This document shows, piece by piece, positions 54,147-62,989 of a stretch of DNA of 64,000 nucleotides. The notes beneath the pieces are model-generated. The model made no database searches and was not told where the DNA came from. It worked only from the letters and a program-made list of their open reading frames with translations. The position numbers were made by a program, and so were the translations under genes. Position 1 is the first letter of the stretch, and every line of letters starts with the position of its first letter. Source of the stretch: Chitinophaga caeni (lineage in GTDB: Bacteria; Bacteroidota; Bacteroidia; Chitinophagales; Chitinophagaceae); the NCBI RefSeq assembly GCF_002557795.1, contig NZ_CP023777.1, positions 4,597,001 through 4,661,000 on the forward strand, given 5' to 3'.

Positions 54147-54533
54147 TCAGATTTTAGCCAACTCCACGTGTTTCCTGAAATTCAAGGGGGTAATTCCTAC
54201 CATACCTTTGAAAAACTTGGTAAAATTGCTCGGATCGGAAAACCCGAAACGGTTACCGATATCTGCTACCGGCATTTTTGTCTCTTTCAGCATCCGTGAA
54301 GCTTCTTCAATAATCCTGCTTTCCATCCATTCACACGGCGATTTGCCGGTGGTCAAAGTGATGGTATTCGTTAAATGCCTAGCCTGGATATAGAGCATCT
54401 TGGCAAAATCTTTCACGGAAAACCTTTTTTCCGCTTTTAGTTGCTGCAATTCCGATAGGTGCTCTTCCATTAGGTTCATAAAAGATGTCGTAATCTCTGC
54501 TTGCCGATTTGATATGTAATTAGGTAGTATCAT
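54147..54533 (-). CDS. Short AraC-family regulator
   Basis: The protein has 128 residues from ATG 54533. The frame continues 46 codons upstream, but that extension is not protein-like, and the start MILPNYISNRQAEITTSF matches short AraC proteins of this type. A helical linker (EEHLSELQQLKAEKRFSVK) leads into the double helix-turn-helix (about 40-125), with FAKMLYIQARHLTNTITL in the first and PVADIGNRFGFSDPSNFTKF in the second. There is no sensing domain, so it may respond through another partner or by abundance. Located directly upstream of the SDR gene. Confidence 0.85.
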   Translation of the reverse strand: MILPNYISNRQAEITTSFMNLMEEHLSELQQLKAEKRFSVKDFAKMLYIQARHLTNTITLTTGKSPCEWMESRIIEEASRMLKETKMPVADIGNRFGFSDPSNFTKFFKGMVGITPLNFRKHVELAKI

Positions 54534-54939
54534 ATGCCTATCTTTTTTACGGATGTAGACCGGGAAACCGTGTATCGAACTACGCCTTTCACGGTTGATA
54601 TCCCGGCGGGGTAAGCCGGGAACAAGGTAATCAATGCTGTGAACGTCGCTTTTAAATTCAAGGGATCTCAAAAATCCATTTCAAAGTATTAATTACCGCG
54701 TCTATTCCCTGTTAAGTATTTGATTTTAAATTCGTTTCCATACCAATTTCCCACTAACTAAGATATTGAACGATTCCCAATTTTATTCCCAATATCTAAT
54801 ACCATTTTCCCTTCTAAGTAGTCGAACGAAACCGGTTTATATTGTAGTTTGCAAGGAATCTACAATTCCATGACATTTGCAGGAATAATAAATTAGTTAT
54901 ATATTTACATTATACTTCATATATTTTCATCCCAATACC

Positions 54940-55557
54940 ATGAAAACTATTTATTTAAGATATTTATTGCTTTGCTTAACAGCGTTGGCATCCTGCACCA
55001 AGGCTGATATTATTGGCCCCCCGGGTGGCGGAACCCCTCAAATTGACGGTAATTTAGAATGGGTATATTTAAAAAGTCAATCGCAAACTAGTATTGAAAA
55101 TGAAGGGAGTAAAATGATCGTCGAGATGAAAGGCGAAGGGGCAAACTTTTCCGGTACCAATACCGTAACCATGTCTAATGGGAAGTTTACTTCCTCGCAA
55201 TTTACATATGACTATACTTATACACTGGTTTCCAAGACCTATTTTGATAATGAATTGTTTTATGCCGACAGTGTTTCCGATGTTGGTCCATACAATGCTA
55301 TGGCAGCGACGATGGATTATACGATGAAAGGAAAGGATTCGATTATTTTGCATAACCCGGAGATGTTTATATCGCAAACGGGTTACTCTTACAATTCAAC
55401 CGAACCAATCGATCTTAAGGGTATATATTCCTGGGATAATGATGTAATTACCATTACCGGGATGATGGAAGGTATTCTAAAAAGCAATTACCCCGGTGAG
55501 GAAGACCTACCGGTTTATCTTCATAACGAGGTGACCATGCGTTTGAAACGTAAATAA
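54940..55557 (+). CDS. Unknown lipoprotein
   Basis: The 205-residue product has a lipoprotein signal with the lipobox LTALASCTKAD (Cys19). After a Gly/Pro-rich linker (GPPGGGTP) the rest is beta-rich and resembles a small lipocalin-like or barrel sandwich (FSGTNTVTMSNGKF, FTYDYTYTLVSKTYF, NNEVTMRL-type strands), with no family I can name. It is a single gene with AT-rich flanks, 135 bases ahead of a flavin reductase gene. The function is unknown, probably periplasmic or surface. Confidence 0.72.
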   Translation: MKTIYLRYLLLCLTALASCTKADIIGPPGGGTPQIDGNLEWVYLKSQSQTSIENEGSKMIVEMKGEGANFSGTNTVTMSNGKFTSSQFTYDYTYTLVSKTYFDNELFYADSVSDVGPYNAMAATMDYTMKGKDSIILHNPEMFISQTGYSYNSTEPIDLKGIYSWDNDVITITGMMEGILKSNYPGEEDLPVYLHNEVTMRLKRK

Positions 55558-55767
55558 ACTTTTTGCTTGCTGTATAATGTACTTCCTATCGTAGCATGAA
55601 CTCATAAACGGTTCAATCGTTTAATTATTTAATGGGGCGGTTCTGCTAAAATACTTCTTCATCTTACAACTATAACTCATATCTAGGTAATTATGTCCCG
55701 GATTTTTTATTTCGGGGTGAACTCATCGCTTTGCAGGTTGTTGAAATTCTATAATACAATCCTGTAT

Positions 55768-56328
55768 ATGAAAAATGTTTATAGAAAAACAGCATTCCCG
55801 GTAGATCAAGCCAGGACTTACTTGGAACCGGGCCCAATTGTATTGGTTAGCAGTCAATATGGGCAGAAAAAAAATGTTATGACAATGGGATGGTATACCG
55901 TTATGGAATTTAATCCATCCTTGGTGGGATGCATGATTACCGCCGCCAATGATAGCTTCGAATTAATTCGTAAAAGCGGTTGCTGCGTTATCAATCTGCC
56001 CACCTACTCCATGATTGAAACAATTATTGGAATAGGAAACGATCATGGCTCTTCTGTTGATAAGTTTAAAAAATATCAATTAAAATATTCAGATGCTCAT
56101 ACGGTTGCTGCACCGGTATTAGACGACTGTTATGCCAACTTCGAATGTCGCCTGTACGATAAGAAATTGCTTAACACTTATAATTTCTTCATATTCGAAG
56201 TAACTTATGCTGCGGTCGCAAAATCCCCCAAATATCCTCAAACGGCACATTACCGGGGCAGTGGCTTATTTATGGTTAGCGGGGAAACGGCATCTTATAA
56301 AAAATTATTCAAGCGTAAAGATTTATAA
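55768..56328 (+). CDS. Flavin reductase-like protein
   Basis: The protein has 186 residues from ATG 55768. The longer frame from 55693 begins with an improbable hydrophobic leader and was rejected. The split-barrel flavin-binding fold is shown by PGPIVLVSSQYGQKKNVMTM, then GWYTVMEFNPSLVGCMI, SGCCVINLPTYSMIETI and FIFEVTYAAVAKSPKYPQT near the end. Members bind FMN and reduce it with NAD(P)H, often for a partner monooxygenase. No partner is adjacent. It lies between two unrelated genes, with a tandem repeat array downstream. Confidence 0.87.
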   Translation: MKNVYRKTAFPVDQARTYLEPGPIVLVSSQYGQKKNVMTMGWYTVMEFNPSLVGCMITAANDSFELIRKSGCCVINLPTYSMIETIIGIGNDHGSSVDKFKKYQLKYSDAHTVAAPVLDDCYANFECRLYDKKLLNTYNFFIFEVTYAAVAKSPKYPQTAHYRGSGLFMVSGETASYKKLFKRKDL

Positions 56329-56395
56329 TTCCCATTTTCTCCTTTCGCGGGTACATTTTTGGTATCACGACGCTCCTTATTAAACTATTTTCCCT

Positions 56396-56443
56396 ATTAA
56401 TCAAGGAATTAACCCCTTTATTAATCTCCTTGTTAATGGGTCT
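56396..56443 (+). repeat. Four-unit 12-bp tandem array
   Basis: Four successive 12-base units start at 56396, 56408, 56420 and 56432, each beginning RTTAAY (ATTAAT, ATTAAC, ATTAAT, GTTAAT). A further TTAA lies 17 bases upstream, at 56380. The array is inside a 385-base gap ahead of the GH92 gene. Phased copies on one DNA face and a half-turn (12 bp) pitch suggest an operator cluster. The remainder of the gap shows no gene; the short open frame at 56514 overlaps the GH92 start region and is not supported. Confidence 0.5.
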
Positions 56444-56713
56444 CCCTTTTATTTGCAAGCAGATAATTTTATGCTACCATTGATTCCACTTATGATGAAA
56501 AGGCAAAAGTTTCATGACCGCGAAAGATCTTATTCAACAGACCTTAACGGGAAAAATGCTGCACAACCATAAAAAAATATTACTTCGAATAACATTTTTA
56601 TGTGCTAGCGAACTTCTTTTCATTACATTTCGCCCGGAATTCCCGGCACAGTTAACAAATTGTGACCGGGAACATTACCGGGTTTCCAGTTCCAGATTTC
56701 TATTAACCAAATT

Positions 56714-58966
56714 ATGTATCAGAACTTAATTAAACACAGCAAAGTTGTATGCCTAGGGTTATTATTCTTTACAAACTTCCATGCTGCAAAAGCCCAAAAT
56801 CACCTAGGGAAAGGAAATTTACAATACGTAGATCCCCGGATCGGGAATGTTGGGCAGCTCCTGGTTCCAACGCGCCCTACCGTGCAACAACCCAACCAGG
56901 TGATCAGGATGTACCCATTAAGACAGGATTACCTTGATGACAGGATCAAGGCCTATCCCTTAACAATTGTTTCCCACCGGCTGGGAGAGGCTTTCAGTAT
57001 CAAACCCGTTTCGGGGGAAGTGAGCGCCGCAAGCTGGAAAAAGGCACTACCCTATGATCATGACTTGGAAATTACACGGCCCTGGTATTACGAAGCCTGG
57101 CTTGTCGATGAAGAAATAACGGTAAGGTTTACCCCTGGCAAAAAAGCCGGAATTTTTGAATTCGAGTTTGATAAAACCGGGGACGCCTACCTATTATTCC
57201 AATTACTCAACGGGAAGAAAGGCTCTTATTCTTTCCAAAATGATTCAGTATTAACGGGTATGGAGATTTACCATGATGATATACCGATTTATCTCTACGG
57301 TGTCTTCAACCGGCAAGTGATAGCCGGGACATTGCAAAATAACCAGGTAAAAATGCTCAACCACGGGGAATCAGCCAACAAATTAGTTGTAAAACTAATG
57401 GCAGCGCAACCTCGGCAGCTCAGTTTTAAATATGCTATTTCCTTTATCAGCGCGGAACAGGCTAAGCAAAATTTCGAGGAAGAGCTGCATGGAAAGAACT
57501 TTAAAAATTTATATACAGAGGCTGAAAATGCTTGGGATAATGTGATTAACCAAATAGAGGTCAGCGGTGGAACAGTGGCGCAGAAACGTTCATTCTACAC
57601 CGCGCTATACCGTTGTTATGAACGCATGGTTGACATTACCGAAGATGGTCGCTATTATAGCGGCTATGACAAAAAAGTTCATAATTCTGAAGGGAGACCT
57701 TTTTACGTTGATGATTGGACTTGGGATACTTACTTGGCGCATCATCCGTTAAGAACATTATTGCATCCGGGACAAGAAGAAGACATGCTACAATCATTTG
57801 TAAAAATGTACGAGCAAAGCGGCTGGATGCCTACCTTCCCGGTATTGTTTGGAGATCATGCATGCATGAATGGGTTTCATAGCACCGTAATGTTTTTGGA
57901 TGGCTACCGCAAAGGATTAAGAAATTTTGACAGGGAGAAAGCATTCGAAGGTATGTTGAAAAATGCCGAAGAAGCAACCATGCTACCATGGCGCAATGGC
58001 CCCAAAACGGGATTAACAGATTTCTATCATCAAAATGGCTATTTCCCGGCATTACATCCGGGTGAAAAAGAAAGCAATCCATTGGTGCATCCCTTCGAAA
58101 AAAGGCAAGCCGTGGCGGTAACATTAGGTCATAGTTATGACGATTGGGCATTGGCTTCGTTCGCGCAGGAAATCGGCAGGCAGGATACCTATAAAAAATA
58201 TATCCGCAGGGCCCAAAACTATAAAACCTTATGGAAAGCTGATCAACAACTTTTCATGCCTAAAGATGAAAAAGGTCAATGGATTAATATAGATCCTAAA
58301 TTTGATGGCGGCATGGGGGGCAGGGATTATTACGATGAAAATAACGGTTGGACATACCTTTGGCAAGTGCAACAGGACATTCCGGGTCTCGTGGAATTAC
58401 TAGGTGGTAAAAATGGATTTGAAGCTAAGCTGGACCAGCTGTTCAGGGAGGGTCTTGGCCGTTCTAAATATGAATTTTGGTCGAAATTCCCGGATGCAAC
58501 CGGTTTAGTTGGACAATATTCCATGGGCAATGAGCCAAGCTTTCACATTCCTTACCTGTACAATTTCACGAATGCCCCATGGAAAACACAACAACATATC
58601 CGTTTCCTATTAGACACCTGGTTCAAGGATAATATTTTCGGAATCCCCGGAGATGAAGATGGCGGTGGAATGACAGCCTTCGTAGTATTTTCTTCCTTGG
58701 GATTCTATCCCATTAGTCCGGGCATGCCTATTTATACATTAGGCAGTCCATTATTTGAATCATCGACGATACGATTAGAAAATGGCAAACAATTCAAAGT
58801 GATTGCGCACCATGCATCGAAAGTTAACAAGTACATTCAATCCGCTAAATTGAACGGAAAAGAATTAAAAACTCCGTTCATCAATCATCAACAAGTGATG
58901 TCCGGGGCCGTACTTGAGTTGGAGATGGGCCCGAAACCCAACAAAGATTGGGGGATTACAAACTAA
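56714..58966 (+). CDS. GH92 alpha-mannosidase
   Basis: The protein has 750 residues with a signal peptide (about 1-27, ending AAKAQ). The GH92 N-terminal beta-sandwich begins YVDPRIGNVG. The catalytic (alpha/alpha)6 domain carries YVDDWTWDTYLAHHPL, GNEPSFHIPYLYNF and the signature GDEDGGGMTAFVVFSSLGFY, then PISPGMPIYTLGSP. GH92 enzymes are calcium-dependent exo-alpha-mannosidases acting on alpha-1,2, 1,3, 1,4 or 1,6 linkages; which one is not clear from the sequence. The gene converges on the GH99-like locus, and the pair suggests breakdown of alpha-mannan or N-glycan. Confidence 0.93.
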   Translation: MYQNLIKHSKVVCLGLLFFTNFHAAKAQNHLGKGNLQYVDPRIGNVGQLLVPTRPTVQQPNQVIRMYPLRQDYLDDRIKAYPLTIVSHRLGEAFSIKPVSGEVSAASWKKALPYDHDLEITRPWYYEAWLVDEEITVRFTPGKKAGIFEFEFDKTGDAYLLFQLLNGKKGSYSFQNDSVLTGMEIYHDDIPIYLYGVFNRQVIAGTLQNNQVKMLNHGESANKLVVKLMAAQPRQLSFKYAISFISAEQAKQNFEEELHGKNFKNLYTEAENAWDNVINQIEVSGGTVAQKRSFYTALYRCYERMVDITEDGRYYSGYDKKVHNSEGRPFYVDDWTWDTYLAHHPLRTLLHPGQEEDMLQSFVKMYEQSGWMPTFPVLFGDHACMNGFHSTVMFLDGYRKGLRNFDREKAFEGMLKNAEEATMLPWRNGPKTGLTDFYHQNGYFPALHPGEKESNPLVHPFEKRQAVAVTLGHSYDDWALASFAQEIGRQDTYKKYIRRAQNYKTLWKADQQLFMPKDEKGQWINIDPKFDGGMGGRDYYDENNGWTYLWQVQQDIPGLVELLGGKNGFEAKLDQLFREGLGRSKYEFWSKFPDATGLVGQYSMGNEPSFHIPYLYNFTNAPWKTQQHIRFLLDTWFKDNIFGIPGDEDGGGMTAFVVFSSLGFYPISPGMPIYTLGSPLFESSTIRLENGKQFKVIAHHASKVNKYIQSAKLNGKELKTPFINHQQVMSGAVLELEMGPKPNKDWGITN

Positions 58967-58991
58967 ACATATTTTAACCAGGGAGAAAGAA

Positions 58992-59099
58992 AGGTTGCCT
59001 CAAAAGTAATCTGAAGGGCTTGAGAATTGCGTAAACGAAATTCCTCTCCATCAGGTGTACCCGAATAAAATCGGGCAAAAGTTACTTTTGAGGCAACCT
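58992..59099. repeat. 18-bp inverted repeat
   Basis: AGGTTGCCTCAAAAGTAA (58992-59009) and its exact complement (59082-59099) enclose 72 bases, followed by TCTTTTC. It may be a terminator for GH92 or a tiny relic of an insertion element, since ends of this GGTTGCCTCAAAA type occur in some Bacteroidota transposons. No target duplication was evident. Confidence 0.55.
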
Positions 59100-59128
59100 C
59101 TTTTCTAAATTCTTTACCTAAAAAATAT

Positions 59129-59447
59129 CATTATTGTCCGACTAAATTTTAACCGGGGAGCAATTCGATCCCTCGATAGTTCGATTCAATGTTTATCTGC
59201 CCTTTTCTTGTACTTTTTTGTTTACCCAAAAAAGCACGAAAAAAGGGCACAAATTGGCCATTACGGCCGCCAATTTGATCGCTCGATCCGGCCTTTCTAC
59301 TACTGTATGCCCAACCTACCCTTCGCTATCAACAGTGCGAAGTTCCACGGTTCTCTGGCGGGGGGTGAATGTATCATCCTTCGCTAATATCCTTGACCAG
59401 GTAAGGAATTAAAGTACCTTTAAAGCATTTTTAGTCGGACAACAATG
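59129..59447 (+). mobile_element. MITE-like element, copy 6
   Basis: A 319-bp copy, subfamily A, used here as the type example. It starts CATTATTGTCCGACTAAA and ends, in reverse complement, CATTGTTGTCCGACTAAA, an 18-bp terminal repeat with one mismatch. A perfect 9-bp duplication, AAAAAATAT, flanks it (59120-59128 and 59448-59456). It contains hairpins CAAATTGGC / GCCAATTTG (59250-59258, 59269-59277) and CTTCGC / GCGAAG (59321-59326, 59337-59342). Noncoding. Confidence 0.93.
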
Positions 59448-59571
59448 AAAAAATATCATTTTATCTAATAACCCTATTTCAAAAACATGGACAGCACAAA
59501 ATCCATTCATTCCAATAATCAATACATCTAAATATCTAAATTTCTAAACAATCCAACAACCAGTATAATGA

Positions 59572-59609
59572 AATCCGTGTAATCCGTGCAATCCGTCCTA
59601 CAATCCGTG
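59572..59609. repeat. AATCCGT short tandem array
   Basis: Four copies of AATCCGT at 9-, 9- and 12-base spacing overlap the stop codon of the beta-helix gene, so its last codons (V-H-G-L) fall within the repeat. Repeats of this ATCCGTG type recur at gene ends in several Bacteroidota genomes. Confidence 0.7.
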
Positions 59610-60830
59610 AACCTCGTTGTAAAAGTCTTCATTCTTATCAACGCATGCTACGGCCTGCACTTTTGCTTTGGGGTTCAAAATTGTAAACGGCTTATCAGCA
59701 ATATAATTCCTCATCCGGCTACCTATCACGGAAACTGTCAACAATTCGTTACCACGGATTAGCATAAAATCATTTGACTGCTGTACATTCGTCAATGCGC
59801 CGTTATCTCCTGAAAATGTTTCCACGTTAGTAAATGCCGTATGCCCTTGTCCCTCTATGATGATAGGATGGGTTTCTTCGACTGATTTACCGGCATTCGC
59901 GATAATCGAACCTTGGGCAATCTGCCAGTTCCTATTTTTCGTATTGGCGCCTTGTTTCAATATCCCAACTGCCACGCAATCCAAGTTAAAATTGGTTAAC
60001 TGGCCATAGCTTTCATCGCCCAATTTAATGCCGCCATAAGTACCGAAAGTAAATACATCCATCATCTGCGCATTATCGGTATGGTTAATGGCATATGCAA
60101 AGCTCCCTTGATTTACAACATTATCAATTACCGCCTTAGAGAAATGCAACCCGATTTTTCTCATGATAGCCGGGTTTACATGGCAATGTAAGAACCGGGG
60201 AATGTCATAACAATAATCAATCCTGATAAACTCACCGCTCAAGGGATAAGCATAACAATGTTCAATTAAGATCAGCTCGCAAATAAACCGCCGGCTAGCA
60301 TTGAAATCGAAAGTAATCCACTCCCCGTAAAACGTTAGGTTCGACAATGTTACTCCCTGCGTACTATGCGTTTTACTGACCTGTATGGTAGGCGGGTATT
60401 TAATGACCTTAGCCGGGTCTTTTAATTCCTGCTCAGCATACCAAAATTGAATACCCCTGATCTGCGTAGCAGATTCTACCGTGATAAATGCATGATCGGC
60501 ATCAACTATTTTAAAAACACTCCCAACTGGCGCATTTTTTTCCGGGTGCTTCGTTCCGCGGGGAGTTGGACCATGTACACCGATTAGGGAAACATTTTGC
60601 TTCAAGACGATGCCGCTCTTTACGGTGTAAGGTTCTTCCGAAGGATCCACGAACAAAGCCGCGCCGGACTTTGCAGCCCAATCGATGGCAGCCTGTAAGT
60701 TCTTAGCATTTTCTGCTGCCGAATTTCCCGGTAACACGTTAAAATCCCTGATACTCCTGTAAGTACTGTCGTTACCCAAACCGAACAGCGGCAAACAGCA
60801 ACAACATAACAACCAAAATAAATTCTTCAT
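59598..60830 (-). CDS. Pectate-lyase-superfamily beta-helix protein
   Basis: The 410-residue product has a signal peptide (about 1-19, LFGLGND). It opens with the Pectate_lyase_3-type motif SIRDFNVLPGNSAAENAKN, then LQAAIDWAAKSGAALFVDP. It continues as a right-handed parallel beta-helix with repeating strands (VTLSNLTFYGEWITFDF, ISQGSIIANAG-type turns, AFTNVETFSGDNGALTNV). It has no clear GH28 catalytic triplet of Asp residues, so lyase, hydrolase or binding activity is uncertain. It is the last gene of the right-edge locus, 52 bases after the GH99-like gene. Confidence 0.78.
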   Translation of the reverse strand: MKNLFWLLCCCCLPLFGLGNDSTYRSIRDFNVLPGNSAAENAKNLQAAIDWAAKSGAALFVDPSEEPYTVKSGIVLKQNVSLIGVHGPTPRGTKHPEKNAPVGSVFKIVDADHAFITVESATQIRGIQFWYAEQELKDPAKVIKYPPTIQVSKTHSTQGVTLSNLTFYGEWITFDFNASRRFICELILIEHCYAYPLSGEFIRIDYCYDIPRFLHCHVNPAIMRKIGLHFSKAVIDNVVNQGSFAYAINHTDNAQMMDVFTFGTYGGIKLGDESYGQLTNFNLDCVAVGILKQGANTKNRNWQIAQGSIIANAGKSVEETHPIIIEGQGHTAFTNVETFSGDNGALTNVQQSNDFMLIRGNELLTVSVIGSRMRNYIADKPFTILNPKAKVQAVACVDKNEDFYNEVHGL

Positions 60831-60882
60831 ATTCCAATGTTTAGTTCAAAATCTTAAGATAGCAGTGAAGCGAAACCGGCCA

Positions 60883-62211
60883 TTACCTTAACGGCCGGGT
60901 ACTATTATATCCCGGTAGGCCATGGAACCATTTTGCAGCTTCCCCGGTTAACCACAGGTAATGATCGGTGGGTAAACCATCCTCGATACCTACGAACTTT
61001 TTATCTGCATTAAGAGGCACTTTACTATCATTCAAACATTTATAAATAGCGGTTCCTTCATCGATTTCATCAAACATCGCCACATACAATGATTGTGCGC
61101 CCGAAAGCTTGGCGCCCGCCACTTGCTTCCAAAGGAAATCGCCATTTAGCCTGGGAATAGAATGGTATTCATTTGGATTTGCTTGCAGGTTCCCCCAACT
61201 AAAGCCGGGGAACACCAACGGCACGTAACCTACCTTATTATCGCGGCACCATTGTATATCAGCGGCTAATGCAGCGCCGGCAACATCGAGGTAGTTATCG
61301 TTATTGTACCTACCAACCGCCCAAGGCATTACCAGGTCAACCTTCTTGATGAGCTCATGCAAACCAGGGTTATTCTCGGTATCATTATTGAAAGTTCTCC
61401 AATAATAAGGTACTCCCAATAATATGGACACTTTATTGTTGGGGCCCTTCAGCTTTTCAATCAAAGTATTTGCATCAGCAACGGTATACTTGCGGTTATC
61501 ATTGAATCCCACGCCCCAAATCGCCAGCATTGGCCTACCGTTATGGCGCAAGTAGGTAGGATGTTGGTGGTTGTTGAACAAATCAAAATTCTCAATTAAC
61601 TCGTTCCAATCTTGTTCCACGTAGGCAACATCTCCAGGGTTGCAGCCGCTCAGGTCATACATAATAGAAATAGCGCGGCCGTATTTTTCTGCCGCAGCCA
61701 AAGCATTTTCCAAGACCTTATTAAAATGATTTTTCCCTTTCGGGTTGCTGTTTTTAATTTCAACAACGAAACGCTGCATAAATACACCATCAATACCGTA
61801 ATCTTTCATCCATTTAAAATGGAGATCTACCGATTCGGCATCATAAGGACTATACAAATAAGCGCCGGTTCCATCAGTAAATTTAAAAGGTGTTAGGTAA
61901 GTCTTGGTATATTCAGAAACATCCGGCCAAAAATCGATCGTAGAGCAACCTGGTAAAAATCCACCGCAGCTACCATTCTCATAATGGTACCAACCTCTTT
62001 GGGAGGCATCCCCTTCCGCGGCAAACCAGCCTTGGTAGCCGGCCATCACCAATTTATCATAAGCTGTATACAAGCAACCCGTTTCATCATAAACAATCTC
62101 GGTACTATCCACCAGCCCAGGTTCGGCGGAACCGTTATTATCTTCTTTGCTTTTCGAGCAACATGCACAAAATACTAGCAAGACAAATACATATACTTTC
62201 AAAAATTTCAT
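60883..62211 (-). CDS. GH99-like (GH71/99-type) lipoprotein enzyme
   Basis: The 442-residue product has a lipoprotein signal (LVFCACCSKSKEDNN). The (beta/alpha)8 barrel shows KLVMAGYQGWFAAEGD (near the N-terminus), KDYGIDGVFMQRFVVEI, RPMLAIWGVGF and YVAMFDEIDEGTAIYK (Glu382 and Glu385). In GH99 endo-alpha-mannosidases the matching block carries two catalytic Glu residues in FNEWHEGT, and both acidic positions are kept here. It may therefore cleave internal alpha-mannosidic bonds, but family assignment is by pattern. It lies between DUF3823 and the beta-helix gene. Confidence 0.85.
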   Translation of the reverse strand: MKFLKVYVFVLLVFCACCSKSKEDNNGSAEPGLVDSTEIVYDETGCLYTAYDKLVMAGYQGWFAAEGDASQRGWYHYENGSCGGFLPGCSTIDFWPDVSEYTKTYLTPFKFTDGTGAYLYSPYDAESVDLHFKWMKDYGIDGVFMQRFVVEIKNSNPKGKNHFNKVLENALAAAEKYGRAISIMYDLSGCNPGDVAYVEQDWNELIENFDLFNNHQHPTYLRHNGRPMLAIWGVGFNDNRKYTVADANTLIEKLKGPNNKVSILLGVPYYWRTFNNDTENNPGLHELIKKVDLVMPWAVGRYNNDNYLDVAGAALAADIQWCRDNKVGYVPLVFPGFSWGNLQANPNEYHSIPRLNGDFLWKQVAGAKLSGAQSLYVAMFDEIDEGTAIYKCLNDSKVPLNADKKFVGIEDGLPTDHYLWLTGEAAKWFHGLPGYNSTRPLR

Positions 62212-62275
62212 GGCAATAAAATTATACCCGGGAGGCCAGCGCCCCCCGGTAAATGAAATAATAAACGGTCAATGA

Positions 62276-62962
62276 CTAGAGGTCTATTTGCTGCGCCTGG
62301 TAGTAGTTAAACTTGGCTTCACCGATATCTATCAATGCTCCAACGCGGAAATAATAGCTTTTCCCTGCCGGGATTTCCGAGCGCCTATCATAAGTATTCA
62401 TTTCTATAGAATACAAATGATCGGGATCGCTTACGGCATTCAATTCAACTTCCTGGGCTGCCAAGCGCATCGGTTCACCAACGCGGGAATCAGTATGAAC
62501 GTATAAACCGATTTTCTTCACATTGTTGATTACGTTTTGCTCCAATTTAAAAGTGGCCAACACGGTATTCTCGGAATTCCGGGTAATATTTACATCTTTT
62601 ATACGGATGTAGGGAGTCACTTCAAAATCTAGGGTCGTTTGCCCCTTAATTGCAATATCCTGCGATTTTAGCGCGATAAAGTTGCCCCTTACCGGGGTGA
62701 TGGTATAAGTATTGGCAAACAGCATGGTGTTAGCATACGTACCATCATTCTTTACCACGAGGTATTGAGGCTGCACATTTTCATAACCGTGTTCCAATAT
62801 TTCGATAGTGGTACCCCTGATAATATCTTGTTGAACCAACTCCCCGGTTTGCACATCAATGAACCTGCCGGAAAGTCCGGCAGTAGGGCCATCGTAATTA
62901 TCCTTTTCGCAAGCCGCGAAAGCCAGCGCGAGGAAACATATCAATATTTTGATCGATTTCAT
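62276..62962 (-). CDS. DUF3823 lipoprotein
   Basis: The protein has 228 residues from ATG 62962; a TTG seven codons upstream was rejected. The signal ends ALAFAACEKDNYDGPTAGL, a lipobox followed by a surface-type linker. The mature part fits DUF3823: two beta-sandwich domains, GRFIDVQTGELVQQDIIRG then LEHGYENVQPQYLVVKNDG, and a C-terminal FRVGALIDIGEAKFNY. These proteins are encoded directly after SusD in many Bacteroidota loci and are thought to help bind glycan at the surface. It follows susD by 27 bases. Confidence 0.87.
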   Translation of the reverse strand: MKSIKILICFLALAFAACEKDNYDGPTAGLSGRFIDVQTGELVQQDIIRGTTIEILEHGYENVQPQYLVVKNDGTYANTMLFANTYTITPVRGNFIALKSQDIAIKGQTTLDFEVTPYIRIKDVNITRNSENTVLATFKLEQNVINNVKKIGLYVHTDSRVGEPMRLAAQEVELNAVSDPDHLYSIEMNTYDRRSEIPAGKSYYFRVGALIDIGEAKFNYYQAQQIDL

Positions 62963-62989
62963 GATTAAATTTTTTATATCCAAACAATT

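Noticed and set aside
54534..54671. 46-codon N-terminal extension of the short AraC regulator
   Set aside because: It is rich in Arg and Pro without fold-like pattern, and the family starts at the MILPNYIS Met.
55693..55767. Upstream start of the flavin reductase
   Set aside because: It adds a hydrophobic, Cys- and Phe-rich leader unlike the family; ATG 55768 gives the standard N-terminus.
56396..56443. CRISPR array as an explanation for the 12-bp repeats
   Set aside because: Units are adjacent with no spacers and far too short; no cas genes are present.
56514..56729. 71-codon frame ahead of GH92
   Set aside because: It overlaps the GH92 start, lacks a family match and has no ribosome site; it is most likely part of the regulatory region.
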